Source: JAEUMD01 sp937950105
GTDB lineage: Bacteria; Pseudomonadota; Alphaproteobacteria; Rhizobiales; Hyphomicrobiaceae
DNA: 31,293 bases
NCBI GenBank assembly: GCA_036821845.1
Contig: DAISIT010000033.1
Coordinates: 1 to 31,293 of the forward strand
Reading direction: 5' to 3'
A model generated the notes under the pieces. It ran no database searches. It was not told where the DNA came from and worked only from the letters and a program-made list of their open reading frames with translations. The position numbers and the translations under genes were made by a program. Shown here one piece after another: positions 9,810 through 17,350 of this stretch. Numbering within the stretch: the first letter of the stretch is position 1; every line of letters begins with the position of its first letter.

Positions 9810-11389
9810 GTCTGTACAAGTCGTTCGCCACCGTCGGCGGCCTCACCATGGTCAGCCGCGTTCTCGGTTTCGTGCGCGACATCCTGATCGCGGGCGCGCT
9901 CGGCTCCGGTGCCATCGCCGACGCTTTCTTCGTCGCCTTCCGCTTTCCCAACCTGTTCCGCCGCCTGTTCGGCGAGGGCGCCTTCAATTCAGCGTTCGTA
10001 CCGCTGTTCGCCAAGCGCCTCGAAGGCGAGGGTGAGGCAGCAGCGAAATCGTTCGCCGAAGAGGCGATGTCAGGGCTGCTGATGGTGCTGGCGATCGTCT
10101 CGGCGATCGCCATGCTGGCGATGCCGTGGCTGATGATGCTGCTGGCGCCGGGCTTTGCGACCGATCCGGAAAAGTACGCTCTCGCCGTCGACCTGACGAG
10201 AATCGCGTTTCCATATCTGACGTGCATGTCGCTGGTGGCGTTGCTATCGGGCGTGCTCAATTCGATGCACCGCTTCTGGGCGGCGGCGGCGGCGCCGATC
10301 CTGCTCAACGTGGTGCTCATTTCGGCCATCGGCCTCGCCATCGCGCTCGGCTATGCGCGCCGCCCCGAAGCCGGTTACGTACTGGCGTGGGGCGTATTCG
10401 CGGCCGGCCTCGTGCAGCTTGCGATGTTGTGGATTGCGGTGCGCGGCGCCGGACTCCATCTGCGGCTCAGGCGGCCGCGCTACACCGAAGGCGTGCAGCG
10501 GCTGGTGCAGCTTGGCATCCCGGGACTGATCTCCGGCGGCATCACGCAGATCAACATCGTCGTCGGCACCATCATCGCTTCGCTGCAGGCGGGCGCGGTG
10601 TCGTATCTCTATTACGCCGACCGGCTGTATCAGCTGCCGCTCGGCATCGTCGGCGTGGCGGTCGGCGTCGTTCTTTTGCCGGATCTGGCGCGACGCCTGC
10701 GCGCCGGAGATCACGTCGCGGCGATGGACAGCCAGAACCGCAGCATGGAGTTCGCGCTGCTGCTGACACTGCCGGCGGCGGTGGCTCTGGCGGTCGCGGC
10801 CGAGCCGATCATCCAGGTGCTGTTCGAGCGCGGCGCCTTCACCGCCACCGATACGCCGAAGACGGCGGCGGCCCTCGCGGCATTCGCGTTCGGCCTGCCG
10901 GCGTTCGTGCTCATCAAGGTGTTCCAGCCGGCCTTCTTTGCCCGGGAAGATACCAGGACTCCGATGCGCTATGCGGGCGTCAACATGGTCGTCAACGTCA
11001 TCGGCTCGGTTGCGCTGTTCTTCCTGTTCCAGCATCTCGGATACCCGCCGCACGTCGGCATCGCGCTGGCGACGACGATCGCCGCCTGGATCAACGCAGC
11101 CATGCTGTTCCTGACGCTGAAGAGGCACGGCGCTTTCGAGTTCGACGAGAGGCTCGTCCGCAATCTGCCGCTGATCGGCCTGGCGAGCGGGCTCATGGGT
11201 GGCGTGCTGTATGCAGCCTTGCAGGTGCTGGCGCCGTACCTGGATCGTGCCATGCCGCTGCTGATGCGGGGCAGCGCGCTCGGCGCCGTCGTCGCCGTCA
11301 GCATGCTGGCGTTCGCGTTCGTCATCATGGCGACGGGCGTCCTGTCGCCGGCGCAACTCAAGCGGTTCATGCGCCGCAAGCCGGCCTGA
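9806..11389 (+). CDS. murJ: Lipid II flippase MurJ (MviN)
   Basis: MurJ moves lipid-linked peptidoglycan precursor across the inner membrane. The 527-residue protein is almost entirely hydrophobic with about 14 predicted transmembrane helices. It carries the family N-terminal signature TMVSRVLGFVRDILIAGALG, followed by FRLPN-like FRFPNLFRRLFGEGAFNSAF, which is highly typical of MurJ. The ATG lies inside the last codons of glnD (ATGA overlap), indicating translational coupling. The order glnD-murJ-trpS is the usual one in Hyphomicrobiales. Confidence 0.96.
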   Translation: MSLYKSFATVGGLTMVSRVLGFVRDILIAGALGSGAIADAFFVAFRFPNLFRRLFGEGAFNSAFVPLFAKRLEGEGEAAAKSFAEEAMSGLLMVLAIVSAIAMLAMPWLMMLLAPGFATDPEKYALAVDLTRIAFPYLTCMSLVALLSGVLNSMHRFWAAAAAPILLNVVLISAIGLAIALGYARRPEAGYVLAWGVFAAGLVQLAMLWIAVRGAGLHLRLRRPRYTEGVQRLVQLGIPGLISGGITQINIVVGTIIASLQAGAVSYLYYADRLYQLPLGIVGVAVGVVLLPDLARRLRAGDHVAAMDSQNRSMEFALLLTLPAAVALAVAAEPIIQVLFERGAFTATDTPKTAAALAAFAFGLPAFVLIKVFQPAFFAREDTRTPMRYAGVNMVVNVIGSVALFFLFQHLGYPPHVGIALATTIAAWINAAMLFLTLKRHGAFEFDERLVRNLPLIGLASGLMGGVLYAALQVLAPYLDRAMPLLMRGSALGAVVAVSMLAFAFVIMATGVLSPAQLKRFMRRKPA

Positions 11390-11485
11390 CACACAACCCA
11401 CCCCTCGTGCACGGCATCAGCGAACGGCCTTGCACGCTGGCGGGCCGCGCGCCATAACCGGCGCCGATCTCAAGGAAAGGGCACC

Positions 11486-12523
11486 ATGACATTTACCGAG
11501 CGCGTCTTCTCCGGCATGCAGCCGACCGGCAGCCTGCACCTCGGCAACTATCTCGGCGCCATGCTGCAGTGGATCGAGCTGCAGAAGACGCACGAGTGCA
11601 TCTATTGCGTGGTCGATCTGCACGCCATCACCGTCTGGCAGGAGCCGGCCGAGCTGGCCCGCTCGATACGTCAGGTGACGGCGACGTATATCGCCGCCGG
11701 GCTCGATCCGCAGCGCTCGATCGTCTTCAACCAGAGCCAGGTGCCGGAGCACGCCGAACTCGCATGGATCTTCAACTGCGTCGCCCGCCTCGGCTGGCTC
11801 AACCGCATGACGCAGTTCAAGGAGAAGGCCGGCAAGGACAAGGAGAACGCGTCGGTCGGTCTCTATGCGTATCCCAACCTCATGGCGGCCGACATCCTCG
11901 CCTATCGCGCCACGCACGTCCCTGTCGGTGAGGACCAGAAGCAGCACCTCGAGCTGGCGCGCGACATCGCGCAGAAGTTCAACAACGACTTCCGCGACGG
12001 CATCGCGCGGCTCGGCTACGCCGATGGCGTGTTCTTCCCGCAGCCGGAGCCCGTCATCACCGGTCCGGCCACGCGCGTGATGAGCCTGCGAGACGGCACC
12101 AAGAAGATGTCTAAGTCGGACCCGTCGGACCTGTCGCGCATCAACCTCACCGACGACGCCGACACCATCGCCCGGAAGATCCAGAAGGCGAAGACCGATC
12201 CTGACGCGCTCCCGTCGGAGCCGGAGGGCCTCAAGGGTCGCCCGGAGGCCGATAATCTCGTCGGCATCTTCGCGGCGCTGACGGGCCAGTCTGTCGCGGC
12301 CGTGCTCGCCGAGCATGGCGGTGCGCAGTTCTCGGGCTTCAAGAAGGCGCTGGCCGATGCCGCGGTCGCCAGGCTCGCGCCGATCACTGCTGAAACGGTG
12401 CGCATGATGCAGGACCCGGCCGGCATCGACCGTATCCTCGCCGACGGCAGCGCGCGGGCCCGCGCCATCGCCCAGCCGATCATGGCCGAGGTGAAGGATG
12501 TGGTCGGCCTCGTGCGCGCGTGA
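11486..12523 (+). CDS. trpS: Tryptophanyl-tRNA synthetase
   Basis: This class I aminoacyl-tRNA synthetase charges tRNA-Trp. The 345-residue length is normal. The HIGH-type signature appears as GSLHLGNYLGA (HLGN at residues 18-21) and the KMSKS loop as KKMSKSDP (KMSKS at 207-211). The tryptophan-binding region around GEDQKQHLELARDIA is intact. The ATG follows AAGGAAAGGG with good spacing. About 96 bp separate it from murJ, so it may be read from the same transcript or from a promoter in that gap; no clear hexamers are visible. Confidence 0.97.
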   Translation: MTFTERVFSGMQPTGSLHLGNYLGAMLQWIELQKTHECIYCVVDLHAITVWQEPAELARSIRQVTATYIAAGLDPQRSIVFNQSQVPEHAELAWIFNCVARLGWLNRMTQFKEKAGKDKENASVGLYAYPNLMAADILAYRATHVPVGEDQKQHLELARDIAQKFNNDFRDGIARLGYADGVFFPQPEPVITGPATRVMSLRDGTKKMSKSDPSDLSRINLTDDADTIARKIQKAKTDPDALPSEPEGLKGRPEADNLVGIFAALTGQSVAAVLAEHGGAQFSGFKKALADAAVARLAPITAETVRMMQDPAGIDRILADGSARARAIAQPIMAEVKDVVGLVRA

Positions 12524-12640
12524 CGGCCTCCCGCCCCCGCCTAGAGACATGGGGAAGCGCCCATTTTGCCGCAGCCACAGCCTGTTCGCGAACCTTGAAA
12601 TCAGATTGTCGCCGTTCGGCGCAAATGGCAGCATGACCGC

Positions 12641-13144
12641 ATGACAAAGATCCGTCGCAGCTTCGAAAGTGGTCACCGCCGCAAACTGCTCCTCGTCGTC
12701 GACGAGAGCGCAGAGGTCGAATCTGCGCTCTATTTCGCGGCCAGCCGCATCGCGCATACCGGCGGTCTTATCGTCATGGTTTACGTGATCGAGCCGCAGG
12801 GCTTCCATCATTGGATGGGCGTGCGTCAGGTCCAGGTCGAGGAAGAGACCAACAAGGCGCGCGCGCTGTTCCGCCTGTTCCGGCGCAAGCTGAGCCTCGC
12901 CGGCTTCGACAATGTCGGCATCGAGGAAGTCATCCGCGAGGGCAACAAGGCGGAAAAGATCGTCGAGCTGATCGACGATGACGAGGACATCGCGCTGCTT
13001 GTGCTCGGCGCGGCCACCGATGTGAAGGGCCCGGGTCCGTTGGTGTCGTCGCTCGCCGCCGGATCTCACGCAGGCAAGTTCCCTGTGCCGATCACCATCG
13101 TGCCCGGCAACCTGACGCTCGACGCCATCCGCGCGCTGGCCTGA
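12641..13144 (+). CDS. Universal stress protein family (UspA domain)
   Basis: A single UspA-like alpha/beta domain of 167 residues. It begins with a short basic extension, then the first strand KLLLVVDES, where the aspartate is the usual nucleotide-contacting residue. The C-terminal strand VPITIVPG closes the fold. The ATP-binding loop is degenerate: the expected G-x2-G-x9-G(S/T) spacing is only loosely met around GAATDVKGPGPLVSS, so ATP binding is uncertain. It lies between trpS and nfuA, the usual place for this gene in Hyphomicrobiales. A second ATG at 12632 is in another frame. Confidence 0.9.
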   Translation: MTKIRRSFESGHRRKLLLVVDESAEVESALYFAASRIAHTGGLIVMVYVIEPQGFHHWMGVRQVQVEEETNKARALFRLFRRKLSLAGFDNVGIEEVIREGNKAEKIVELIDDDEDIALLVLGAATDVKGPGPLVSSLAAGSHAGKFPVPITIVPGNLTLDAIRALA

Positions 13145-13150
13145 CTTCGG

Positions 13151-13172
13151 AAGCCCGCGCAATCCGGGCCTT
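13151..13172 (+). terminator. Weak hairpin after the usp gene
   Basis: GCCCG (13153-13157) can pair with CGGGC (13165-13169) across a 7-nt loop, 8 bp after the stop codon. The run that follows (CTTAACGG) has only two T residues, so this would be a weak intrinsic terminator at best. Confidence 0.3.
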
Positions 13173-13271
13173 AACGGTCTCCGCCTTCAGGCTTTGCACA
13201 ACTCCGACCTCACAAGACGGAAAAAAGCGGTTGCCGGGCTCGACTTTGAGCCGCCGATCGCCTAAATCCTG

Positions 13272-13288
13272 TTTCGAACAGTTCTAAA
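13272..13288. promoter_or_regulatory. Candidate Irr box (iron control element) upstream of nfuA
   Basis: The palindrome TTTCGAA-CAG-TTCTAAA has 7-bp arms with one mismatch (C at 13275 where A would complete the symmetry). The right half is exactly TTCTAAA, the half-site of the iron control element recognised by the haem-responsive regulator Irr in Hyphomicrobiales (consensus close to TTTAGAA-N3-TTCTAAA). It lies 66 bp upstream of the nfuA start, in an otherwise GC-rich leader. Fe-S cluster assembly genes are known Irr targets, so the position makes sense. Whether Irr represses or activates here cannot be told, since no promoter hexamers are clear. Confidence 0.6.
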
Positions 13289-13354
13289 GACGCTGCGAGA
13301 CATCCGGCTCCGTGCGGCCGGTCATCGTCGGGCGCATATCCGGAGGCAGGAAGC

Positions 13355-13909
13355 ATGTTCATCCAGACCGAAGCCACGCCCAATCCGGCGACGCTGAAGT
13401 TCGTGCCGGGCCGTCCGGTGCTCGGCGGCGGGACCGCCGATTTCCGCTCGCGCGGCGAGGCCGACAAGTCGCCGCTGGCCGAGCGCCTGTTCGACATCGA
13501 CGGCGTCAAGGGCGTGTTCCTCGGCTCGGACTTCATCTCGGTGACCAAGGGCGACCTCGAGTGGCAGCACCTGAAGCCGATGATCCTCGGCGCCATCATG
13601 GAGCACTACATGTCGGGCGCCCCGGTGGTGAGCGGCGCCGGCGCCAACGACTCGGCGCAAGGTAACTACGCCGCCGAAGACGAGGATACGGTCGAGACCA
13701 TCAAGGAGCTGCTCGAGACGCGGGTGCGTCCGGCGGTTGCCCAGGATGGCGGCGACATCACCTTCGCCGGCTTCCGTGATGGCATCGTCTACCTGCACAT
13801 GCGCGGCGCCTGCTCGGGCTGCCCGTCGTCGACGGCGACGCTCCGCCACGGCATCGAGAACCTGCTGAAGCACTTCTGCCCCGAGGTGCACGAGGTGCGC
13901 GCGGCCTGA
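13355..13909 (+). CDS. nfuA: NifU family Fe-S cluster carrier protein
   Basis: The protein carries and delivers Fe-S clusters to apo-enzymes. It has an N-terminal Nfu_N domain (residues 1-90, starting MFIQTEATPNPATLKFVPG) and a C-terminal NifU-like domain (residues 112-180) with the cluster-binding GACSGCPSST motif, cysteines at 153 and 156. An acidic linker separates the two. The 184-residue length is typical of alphaproteobacterial NfuA-like proteins. It has its own leader with a candidate iron-responsive palindrome and ends 24 bp before a strong terminator, so it is probably a monocistronic unit regulated by iron. Confidence 0.94.
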   Translation: MFIQTEATPNPATLKFVPGRPVLGGGTADFRSRGEADKSPLAERLFDIDGVKGVFLGSDFISVTKGDLEWQHLKPMILGAIMEHYMSGAPVVSGAGANDSAQGNYAAEDEDTVETIKELLETRVRPAVAQDGGDITFAGFRDGIVYLHMRGACSGCPSSTATLRHGIENLLKHFCPEVHEVRAA

Positions 13910-13933
13910 GCCGCCACCAGCACCAGCAATGGG

Positions 13934-13963
13934 AACCCCGCCCGTCGCGCGGGGTTTTCTTTT
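13934..13963 (+). terminator. Intrinsic terminator after nfuA
   Basis: A perfect 8-bp stem, AACCCCGC (13934-13941) with GCGGGGTT (13949-13956), encloses a 7-nt loop and is followed by TTCTTTT. It lies 24 bp after the nfuA stop. Confidence 0.88.
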
Positions 13964-14045
13964 GTCCGCCCCGGCACCATCTGCGATCGAGCGCATACGC
14001 GCTTGCGAAATCCCACGCCCTTCAGCCTCATCACGGAGACAATTC

Positions 14046-14636
14046 ATGGCCGAGCCGCTCGACCAGCAGGCCCTCGACACGCTGTTCTTCAACGCCCGCA
14101 CGCACAACGCCTGGCAAGACCGCGACGTGCCGGACGATCTGCTGCGCCGCGTCGTCGACACCATGAAATGGGCGCCGACCAGCGCCAACTGCTCGCCCGC
14201 ACGTCTCGTGTTCGTGAAGTCGCCGGAGGCCAAGGCGCGCCTTAAGCCGTATCTCTCTCCGGGCAACGACGAGAAGACCATGCAGGCGCCGGTCTGCGTC
14301 ATCATCGGCGAGGACGTGGAGTTCTACGAGAAGCTGCCGTTCCTGTTTCCGCACACGGATGCTCGCGCGTGGTTTGTCGGCAACCAGCCGAAGATCGAGG
14401 CGACCACGTTCCGCAACGCGACGCTGCAGGGCGCCTACCTCATGCTTGCGGCGCGCGCGCTCGGCCTCGATGTCGGCCCGATGTCGGGCTTCGACATGGC
14501 CGGCGTCGACAAGGAATTTTTCTCGGGCACGACCTACCGCTCGAATTTTCTCTGCAACCTGGGTTACGGCGACCCCAAGGGCCTGTTCCCGCGCAGCCCC
14601 CGCTTCGCCTTCGACGACATGGCCAAGATCGTTTGA
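14046..14636 (+). CDS. rutE: Nitroreductase family protein, RutE-like (3-hydroxypropionate dehydrogenase/malonic semialdehyde reductase type)
   Basis: This FMN-dependent nitroreductase-fold protein has 196 residues, the same length as Escherichia coli RutE. It shares that subfamily's strings ARTHNAW, MKWAPTSANCSPAR, FPHTDARAWF and ALGLDVGPMSGFD. RutE reduces malonic semialdehyde formed in uracil breakdown. No other rut genes are nearby, so the physiological substrate here is open. The ATG at 14046 follows GGAG with 8 nt spacing; the frame stays open upstream through the nfuA terminator and that part is not coding. The stop codon TGA overlaps the first unit of a heptamer repeat array. Confidence 0.9.
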   Translation: MAEPLDQQALDTLFFNARTHNAWQDRDVPDDLLRRVVDTMKWAPTSANCSPARLVFVKSPEAKARLKPYLSPGNDEKTMQAPVCVIIGEDVEFYEKLPFLFPHTDARAWFVGNQPKIEATTFRNATLQGAYLMLAARALGLDVGPMSGFDMAGVDKEFFSGTTYRSNFLCNLGYGDPKGLFPRSPRFAFDDMAKIV

Positions 14637-14680
14637 GTAGGGAGTAGGGAGTAGGGAGTAGGGAGTAGGGAGTGGGGAGG
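14635..14680 (+). repeat. Tandem heptamer array GAGTAGG
   Basis: Five perfect copies of GAGTAGG, one variant (GAGTGGG) and a partial copy follow each other without spacers, starting inside the TGA stop of the rutE-like gene. The plus strand therefore has six runs of at least three G separated by 3- or 4-nt loops (14640-14677), which fits the rule for an intramolecular G-quadruplex. Confidence 0.9.
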
Positions 14681-14683
14681 CGC

Positions 14684-14790
14684 CCCCGATCGTTCGCGCT
14701 CCTACCAGCGCGAACGTGAATCGGCGGCGCCAAACAAAAACGCCCCGATCGTTCGCGCTCCTACCAGCGCGAACGTGAATCGGCGGCGCC
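14684..14790. repeat. Two direct copies of REP-like palindromic unit A
   Basis: Two copies (14684-14731 and 14743-14790, offset 59 bp) are identical over about 48 bp. Each contains a perfect 10-bp stem, CGTTCGCGCT with AGCGCGAACG, around the loop CCTACC (14691-14716 and 14750-14775). CGAT and ATCG form an outer stem interrupted by a TGA bulge, and GCGGCGCC follows. An A-rich AAACAAAAA joins the copies. The tail of unit A appears a third time at 14854-14873. Confidence 0.85.
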
Positions 14791-14936
14791 ACTTTGACTG
14801 CGCTCCGATCGCCCGAGCCCTTCGCGAGGGCGTCAATCGGCAGCGCCAAACAAGAACGTGAATCGGCGGCGCCACTTTGACTGCGCTCCGATCGCCCGAG
14901 CCCTTCGCGAGGGCGTCAATCGGCAGCGCCAAACAA
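14791..14936. repeat. 83-bp tandem duplication carrying REP-like unit B
   Basis: The segment 14791-14873 is repeated at 14874-14936, identical over 63 bp. Each copy holds a hairpin of CCGAT and CGCCC pairing with GGGCG and ATCGG, with a TCA bulge on the 3' side (first copy 14805-14840). This is the same architecture as unit A, including the AATCGGC-n-GCGCC tail, so A and B look like variants of one family. Confidence 0.85.
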
Positions 14937-15017
14937 CATGTGACCGGCGCGCCGCACCTGGGGGGAACTGGTGCGGGTGTAGTGCATTCGCGGGGCCGCG
15001 CGTGTAGGGTCCGCGCG

Positions 15018-15767
15018 ATGAACATTCTCGCGTTGGATACGAGTTTCGCGGCCTGCTCGGTCGCGATCGCGCATGTCGCGACGACGGCCGAACGGCCGTG
15101 CAGGTTCGGCGTGCACGGACTGCTCGAGCCGATGCAGACCGGCCATGCCGAGCGCCTCGTGCCGATGATCGGCGACGTGCTCGAAATCGCCGGCCTCGAG
15201 ATGAGCGATATCGAAGTTCTCGCGGTCGCCAACGGGCCCGGCTCGTTCACCGGAACACGCATTGCTGTCGCCGCCGCACGCGCGCTGGCGCTGGCGCTTC
15301 CTGCTGCGAAGATCGTTTCGGCATCGAGCCTCGCCGTCATGGCCGAGGGCGCGATGCGGCAACTGCAGTCGGCCGGCGAGCGGCCCGGCGGCTTCACCGA
15401 TCTGGTTGTTGCGGTCGACGCGCGGCGCGGCGAGGTCTATGCGCAGCGCTTCTCGCCGCGCGACGACGGTTCCGGCGCGGACGCCAAAAGTGAGCCTGAG
15501 CTGCTGGCGATCGAGGCTGCGGCGGGCCTCGGCGGCATGCGTGCCGTGACGTTCTGCGGCTCGGGAGCGGTCGAGGTTGCGTCACACGCGCGCAGGCTCG
15601 GTCGGGACGCGGATGCGCGTCTGCCGGACCTGCTTCCCGACGCGCGCGATCTCGCACGGCTGGCGGCGCGGCTCGAGCCGGCGGCGGCGCCGGTCGGGCC
15701 GCTTTATCTGAGGCCGGCGGATGCCAGACCGCAGGCCGGCAAGACCATCGAGAGGGCACATCCATGA
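15018..15767 (+). CDS. tsaB: tRNA threonylcarbamoyladenosine biosynthesis protein TsaB
   Basis: TsaB (YeaZ) is the non-catalytic partner of TsaD in making the t6A modification at position 37 of ANN-decoding tRNAs. The protein has 249 residues with an ASKHA-type fold: it starts MNILALDTSFAACSVAI and has the diagnostic ANGPGSFTGTRIAVAAARAL. The start at 15018 is the family N-terminus; the frame is open upstream into the repeat cluster, but that part is not coding. The stop overlaps the rimI ATG, so the two are translationally coupled. Confidence 0.94.
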   Translation: MNILALDTSFAACSVAIAHVATTAERPCRFGVHGLLEPMQTGHAERLVPMIGDVLEIAGLEMSDIEVLAVANGPGSFTGTRIAVAAARALALALPAAKIVSASSLAVMAEGAMRQLQSAGERPGGFTDLVVAVDARRGEVYAQRFSPRDDGSGADAKSEPELLAIEAAAGLGGMRAVTFCGSGAVEVASHARRLGRDADARLPDLLPDARDLARLAARLEPAAAPVGPLYLRPADARPQAGKTIERAHP

Positions 15768-16279
15768 CTTCAGCAGCGGCGGCAAGCCGTATCGATCCGA
15801 GGTTCGTCAGTCTCGTCTGGATCGGCCCCGAGCGGGCGGCCGAACTCGCCGAGATGCACGCGCAGCTGTTCAATCCGCCGTGGAAGGAGGGCAGCTTCAT
15901 CGAGCTGCTGTCGCATCCGGGCGCGACGGCGTTCCTCGCCCGCGTGCGCGAGCGCGTCGATGCGCTTCCCGAACCGGCGGGCTTCGTCGTCGGACAGATC
16001 GCCGCGGACGAAGCCGAGGTGCTGACCGTCGGTGTGCTGCCGCGTTGGCAGCGCCGCGGCGTCGGCTCCATCCTGGTCGAGGGGCTGTCGCGCGCGGTCA
16101 AGCGGGCCGAGGCAAAGCGCCTTTTCCTGGAAGTCGCCGCCGACAACCAGGCCGCCTTCGAGCTTTATCGAAAGCTCGGCTTCACGGCGGTCGGCATGCG
16201 CAAGGGCTACTACGATCGCGGTGGCGCGGGAGAGGCCGCGCAGGATGCGCTGGTCCTCGCACTGCCGCTCGATCGCTGA
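15764..16279 (+). CDS. rimI: Ribosomal protein alanine N-acetyltransferase RimI-like (GNAT)
   Basis: A GNAT acetyltransferase that, by family, acetylates the N-terminal alanine of ribosomal protein S18 or similar targets using acetyl-CoA. The acetyl-CoA binding loop is VGVLPRWQRRGVGSILVE (Q/R-x-x-G-x-G), followed by FLEVAADNQAAFELYRKLGF and the terminal GYY motif. It has 171 residues, slightly longer than E. coli RimI because of an N-terminal extension. GAGAGGG lies 7 nt upstream of the ATG, inside tsaB. The tsaB-rimI order is typical of alphaproteobacteria. Confidence 0.92.
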   Translation: MTSAAAASRIDPRFVSLVWIGPERAAELAEMHAQLFNPPWKEGSFIELLSHPGATAFLARVRERVDALPEPAGFVVGQIAADEAEVLTVGVLPRWQRRGVGSILVEGLSRAVKRAEAKRLFLEVAADNQAAFELYRKLGFTAVGMRKGYYDRGGAGEAAQDALVLALPLDR

Positions 16280-16310
16280 GCCGCGCCGGGACCGGCAAAG
16301 TGAGGCCGAC

Positions 16311-17195
16311 GTGAGCCGTCTCAGAGGTGCCGCGGTGCTGGCTGGATTCGCCGGCCTCACCGTGCCGCTGCTGCCGGTGCAGGCGGCGCTGCTGCGCCTC
16401 TCGCCACGCCTGGCCCGCCGCTTCCCCCACTGGTATCACCGCAGGGTGGCCCGCCTGCTCGGGCTCCGGCTCGAGATCGCCGGTGCCGTGCGCCGCGATT
16501 GTCCCGTGCTGCTGGTCGCCAATCATTCCTCGTGGCTCGACATCGTGGTGCTGTCGGCGCTGGCGCCGGTCTCGTTCGTGGCCAAGCGCGAGGTCGGCTC
16601 CTGGCCGGGCGTGCGCACGCTGGCGCATCTGCAGCGCACCGTGTTCGTCGATCGAGAGCGGCGCACGGCGGTTGGCGAGACCGCGAACGAGATCATCGAC
16701 CGTCTTGCGGCGGGCGACGCCATAGTGCTGTTCGCCGAGGGCACATCGAGCGACGGTAATCGCGTGCTGCCGTTTCGTACGTCGCTGTTCGCGGCAGCCA
16801 AGCCCCCGGCGCGGGTGGCGGGTGGCGTGCCCGGCGCCGTCGTGCAGACGGTCTCGATCGTCTACAAGCGCTTGCACGGAGTGCCGCTGACGCGGGCGGA
16901 GCGGCCGCTGACCGGCTGGTACGGCGACATGGACTTGCCGCCGCACGCGTGGGAGCTGCTGAAAGCGGGGCCCGTCGATGTGAGCATTACCGTCGGCGAG
17001 CCGGTGCCGCTCGACGATTTCGCCGACCGCAAGGCGCTGGCGCGCCATAGCGAGAACGAGGTGCGCGCTAACGTGCTGCGGCTGCTGCGCGGGTTGCCGC
17101 CGGGCATCGCCGTCGAACCGGTGCAGCCGAGTGAGCCGCCACCGCCACCCCGCAAGCGCCGCGCCGATGCCGAGCGCGGTGGCCGCATGGTGTGA
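16311..17195 (+). CDS. plsC: 1-acyl-sn-glycerol-3-phosphate acyltransferase
   Basis: PlsC-type acyltransferase of the inner membrane that makes phosphatidic acid from lysophosphatidic acid. It has the HX4D catalytic motif as NHSSWLD, the acyl-acceptor motif FAEGTSSDGNR, and a hydrophobic N-terminal segment (about residues 6-24). The GTG at 16311 is chosen because TGAGG precedes it by 5 nt and the family N-terminus fits; there is no ATG nearby in frame. The gene gives 294 residues with a Pro-rich, basic C-terminal tail. It follows rimI by 31 bp and probably closes the tsaB-rimI-plsC operon, with a hairpin terminator 45 bp after its stop. Confidence 0.92.
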   Translation: MSRLRGAAVLAGFAGLTVPLLPVQAALLRLSPRLARRFPHWYHRRVARLLGLRLEIAGAVRRDCPVLLVANHSSWLDIVVLSALAPVSFVAKREVGSWPGVRTLAHLQRTVFVDRERRTAVGETANEIIDRLAAGDAIVLFAEGTSSDGNRVLPFRTSLFAAAKPPARVAGGVPGAVVQTVSIVYKRLHGVPLTRAERPLTGWYGDMDLPPHAWELLKAGPVDVSITVGEPVPLDDFADRKALARHSENEVRANVLRLLRGLPPGIAVEPVQPSEPPPPPRKRRADAERGGRMV

Positions 17196-17239
17196 ACCAT
17201 CCTTCGATCGTGTTTCGGGAGCCTTGGCGTCTGGTGCGC

Positions 17240-17267
17240 AGGGCGAGACTTGAGCCCGCCCTCTTTT
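17240..17267 (+). terminator. Probable intrinsic terminator after plsC
   Basis: AGGGCG (17240-17245) pairs with CGCCCT (17257-17262) around an 11-nt loop, followed by CTTTT. GGGC with GCCC inside gives an alternative pairing. It sits 44 bp after the plsC stop and about 85 bp before cysK. Confidence 0.5.
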
Positions 17268-17350
17268 GCTGCGACAAACCTGCTGCACCGCGCCCGGTCC
17301 GTTCGCCCTGCCGTGCGCTCGCTATTCGCACTCCTGCCGAGGACGCCGCC

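Larger units (their letters stand above)
14681..15017. other. Gene-free stretch between rutE and tsaB
   Basis: No gene is supported in the 381 bp between the rutE stop and the tsaB start. The first part is the heptamer array; 14684-14936 is made of palindromic repeat units listed separately; 14937-15017 is unique GC-rich DNA that must contain the tsaB promoter. A GGAAC at 14964 followed after 16 nt by CATT resembles an EcfG-type stress promoter with one mismatch, but the resemblance is weak. Confidence 0.6.

Noticed and set aside
11417..13162. Long minus-strand open frame (581 codons) opposite trpS and usp
   Set aside because: Its translation is rich in Arg, Asp, His and Val with no recognisable domain, and it lies opposite two well-supported genes. 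Long antisense frames are expected at this GC content.
14440..14849. Minus-strand frames with repeated Leu-Pro-Thr-Pro-Tyr-Ser and Ala-Gly-Arg-Ser-Ala-Asn-Asp-Arg peptides
   Set aside because: They are only translations of the heptamer array and the palindromic units; such peptides recur in wrongly called genes over DNA repeats.
14684..14936. Repeat cluster as a CRISPR array
   Set aside because: The repeats have no unique spacers of regular length, the units are of two kinds, and there are no cas genes.
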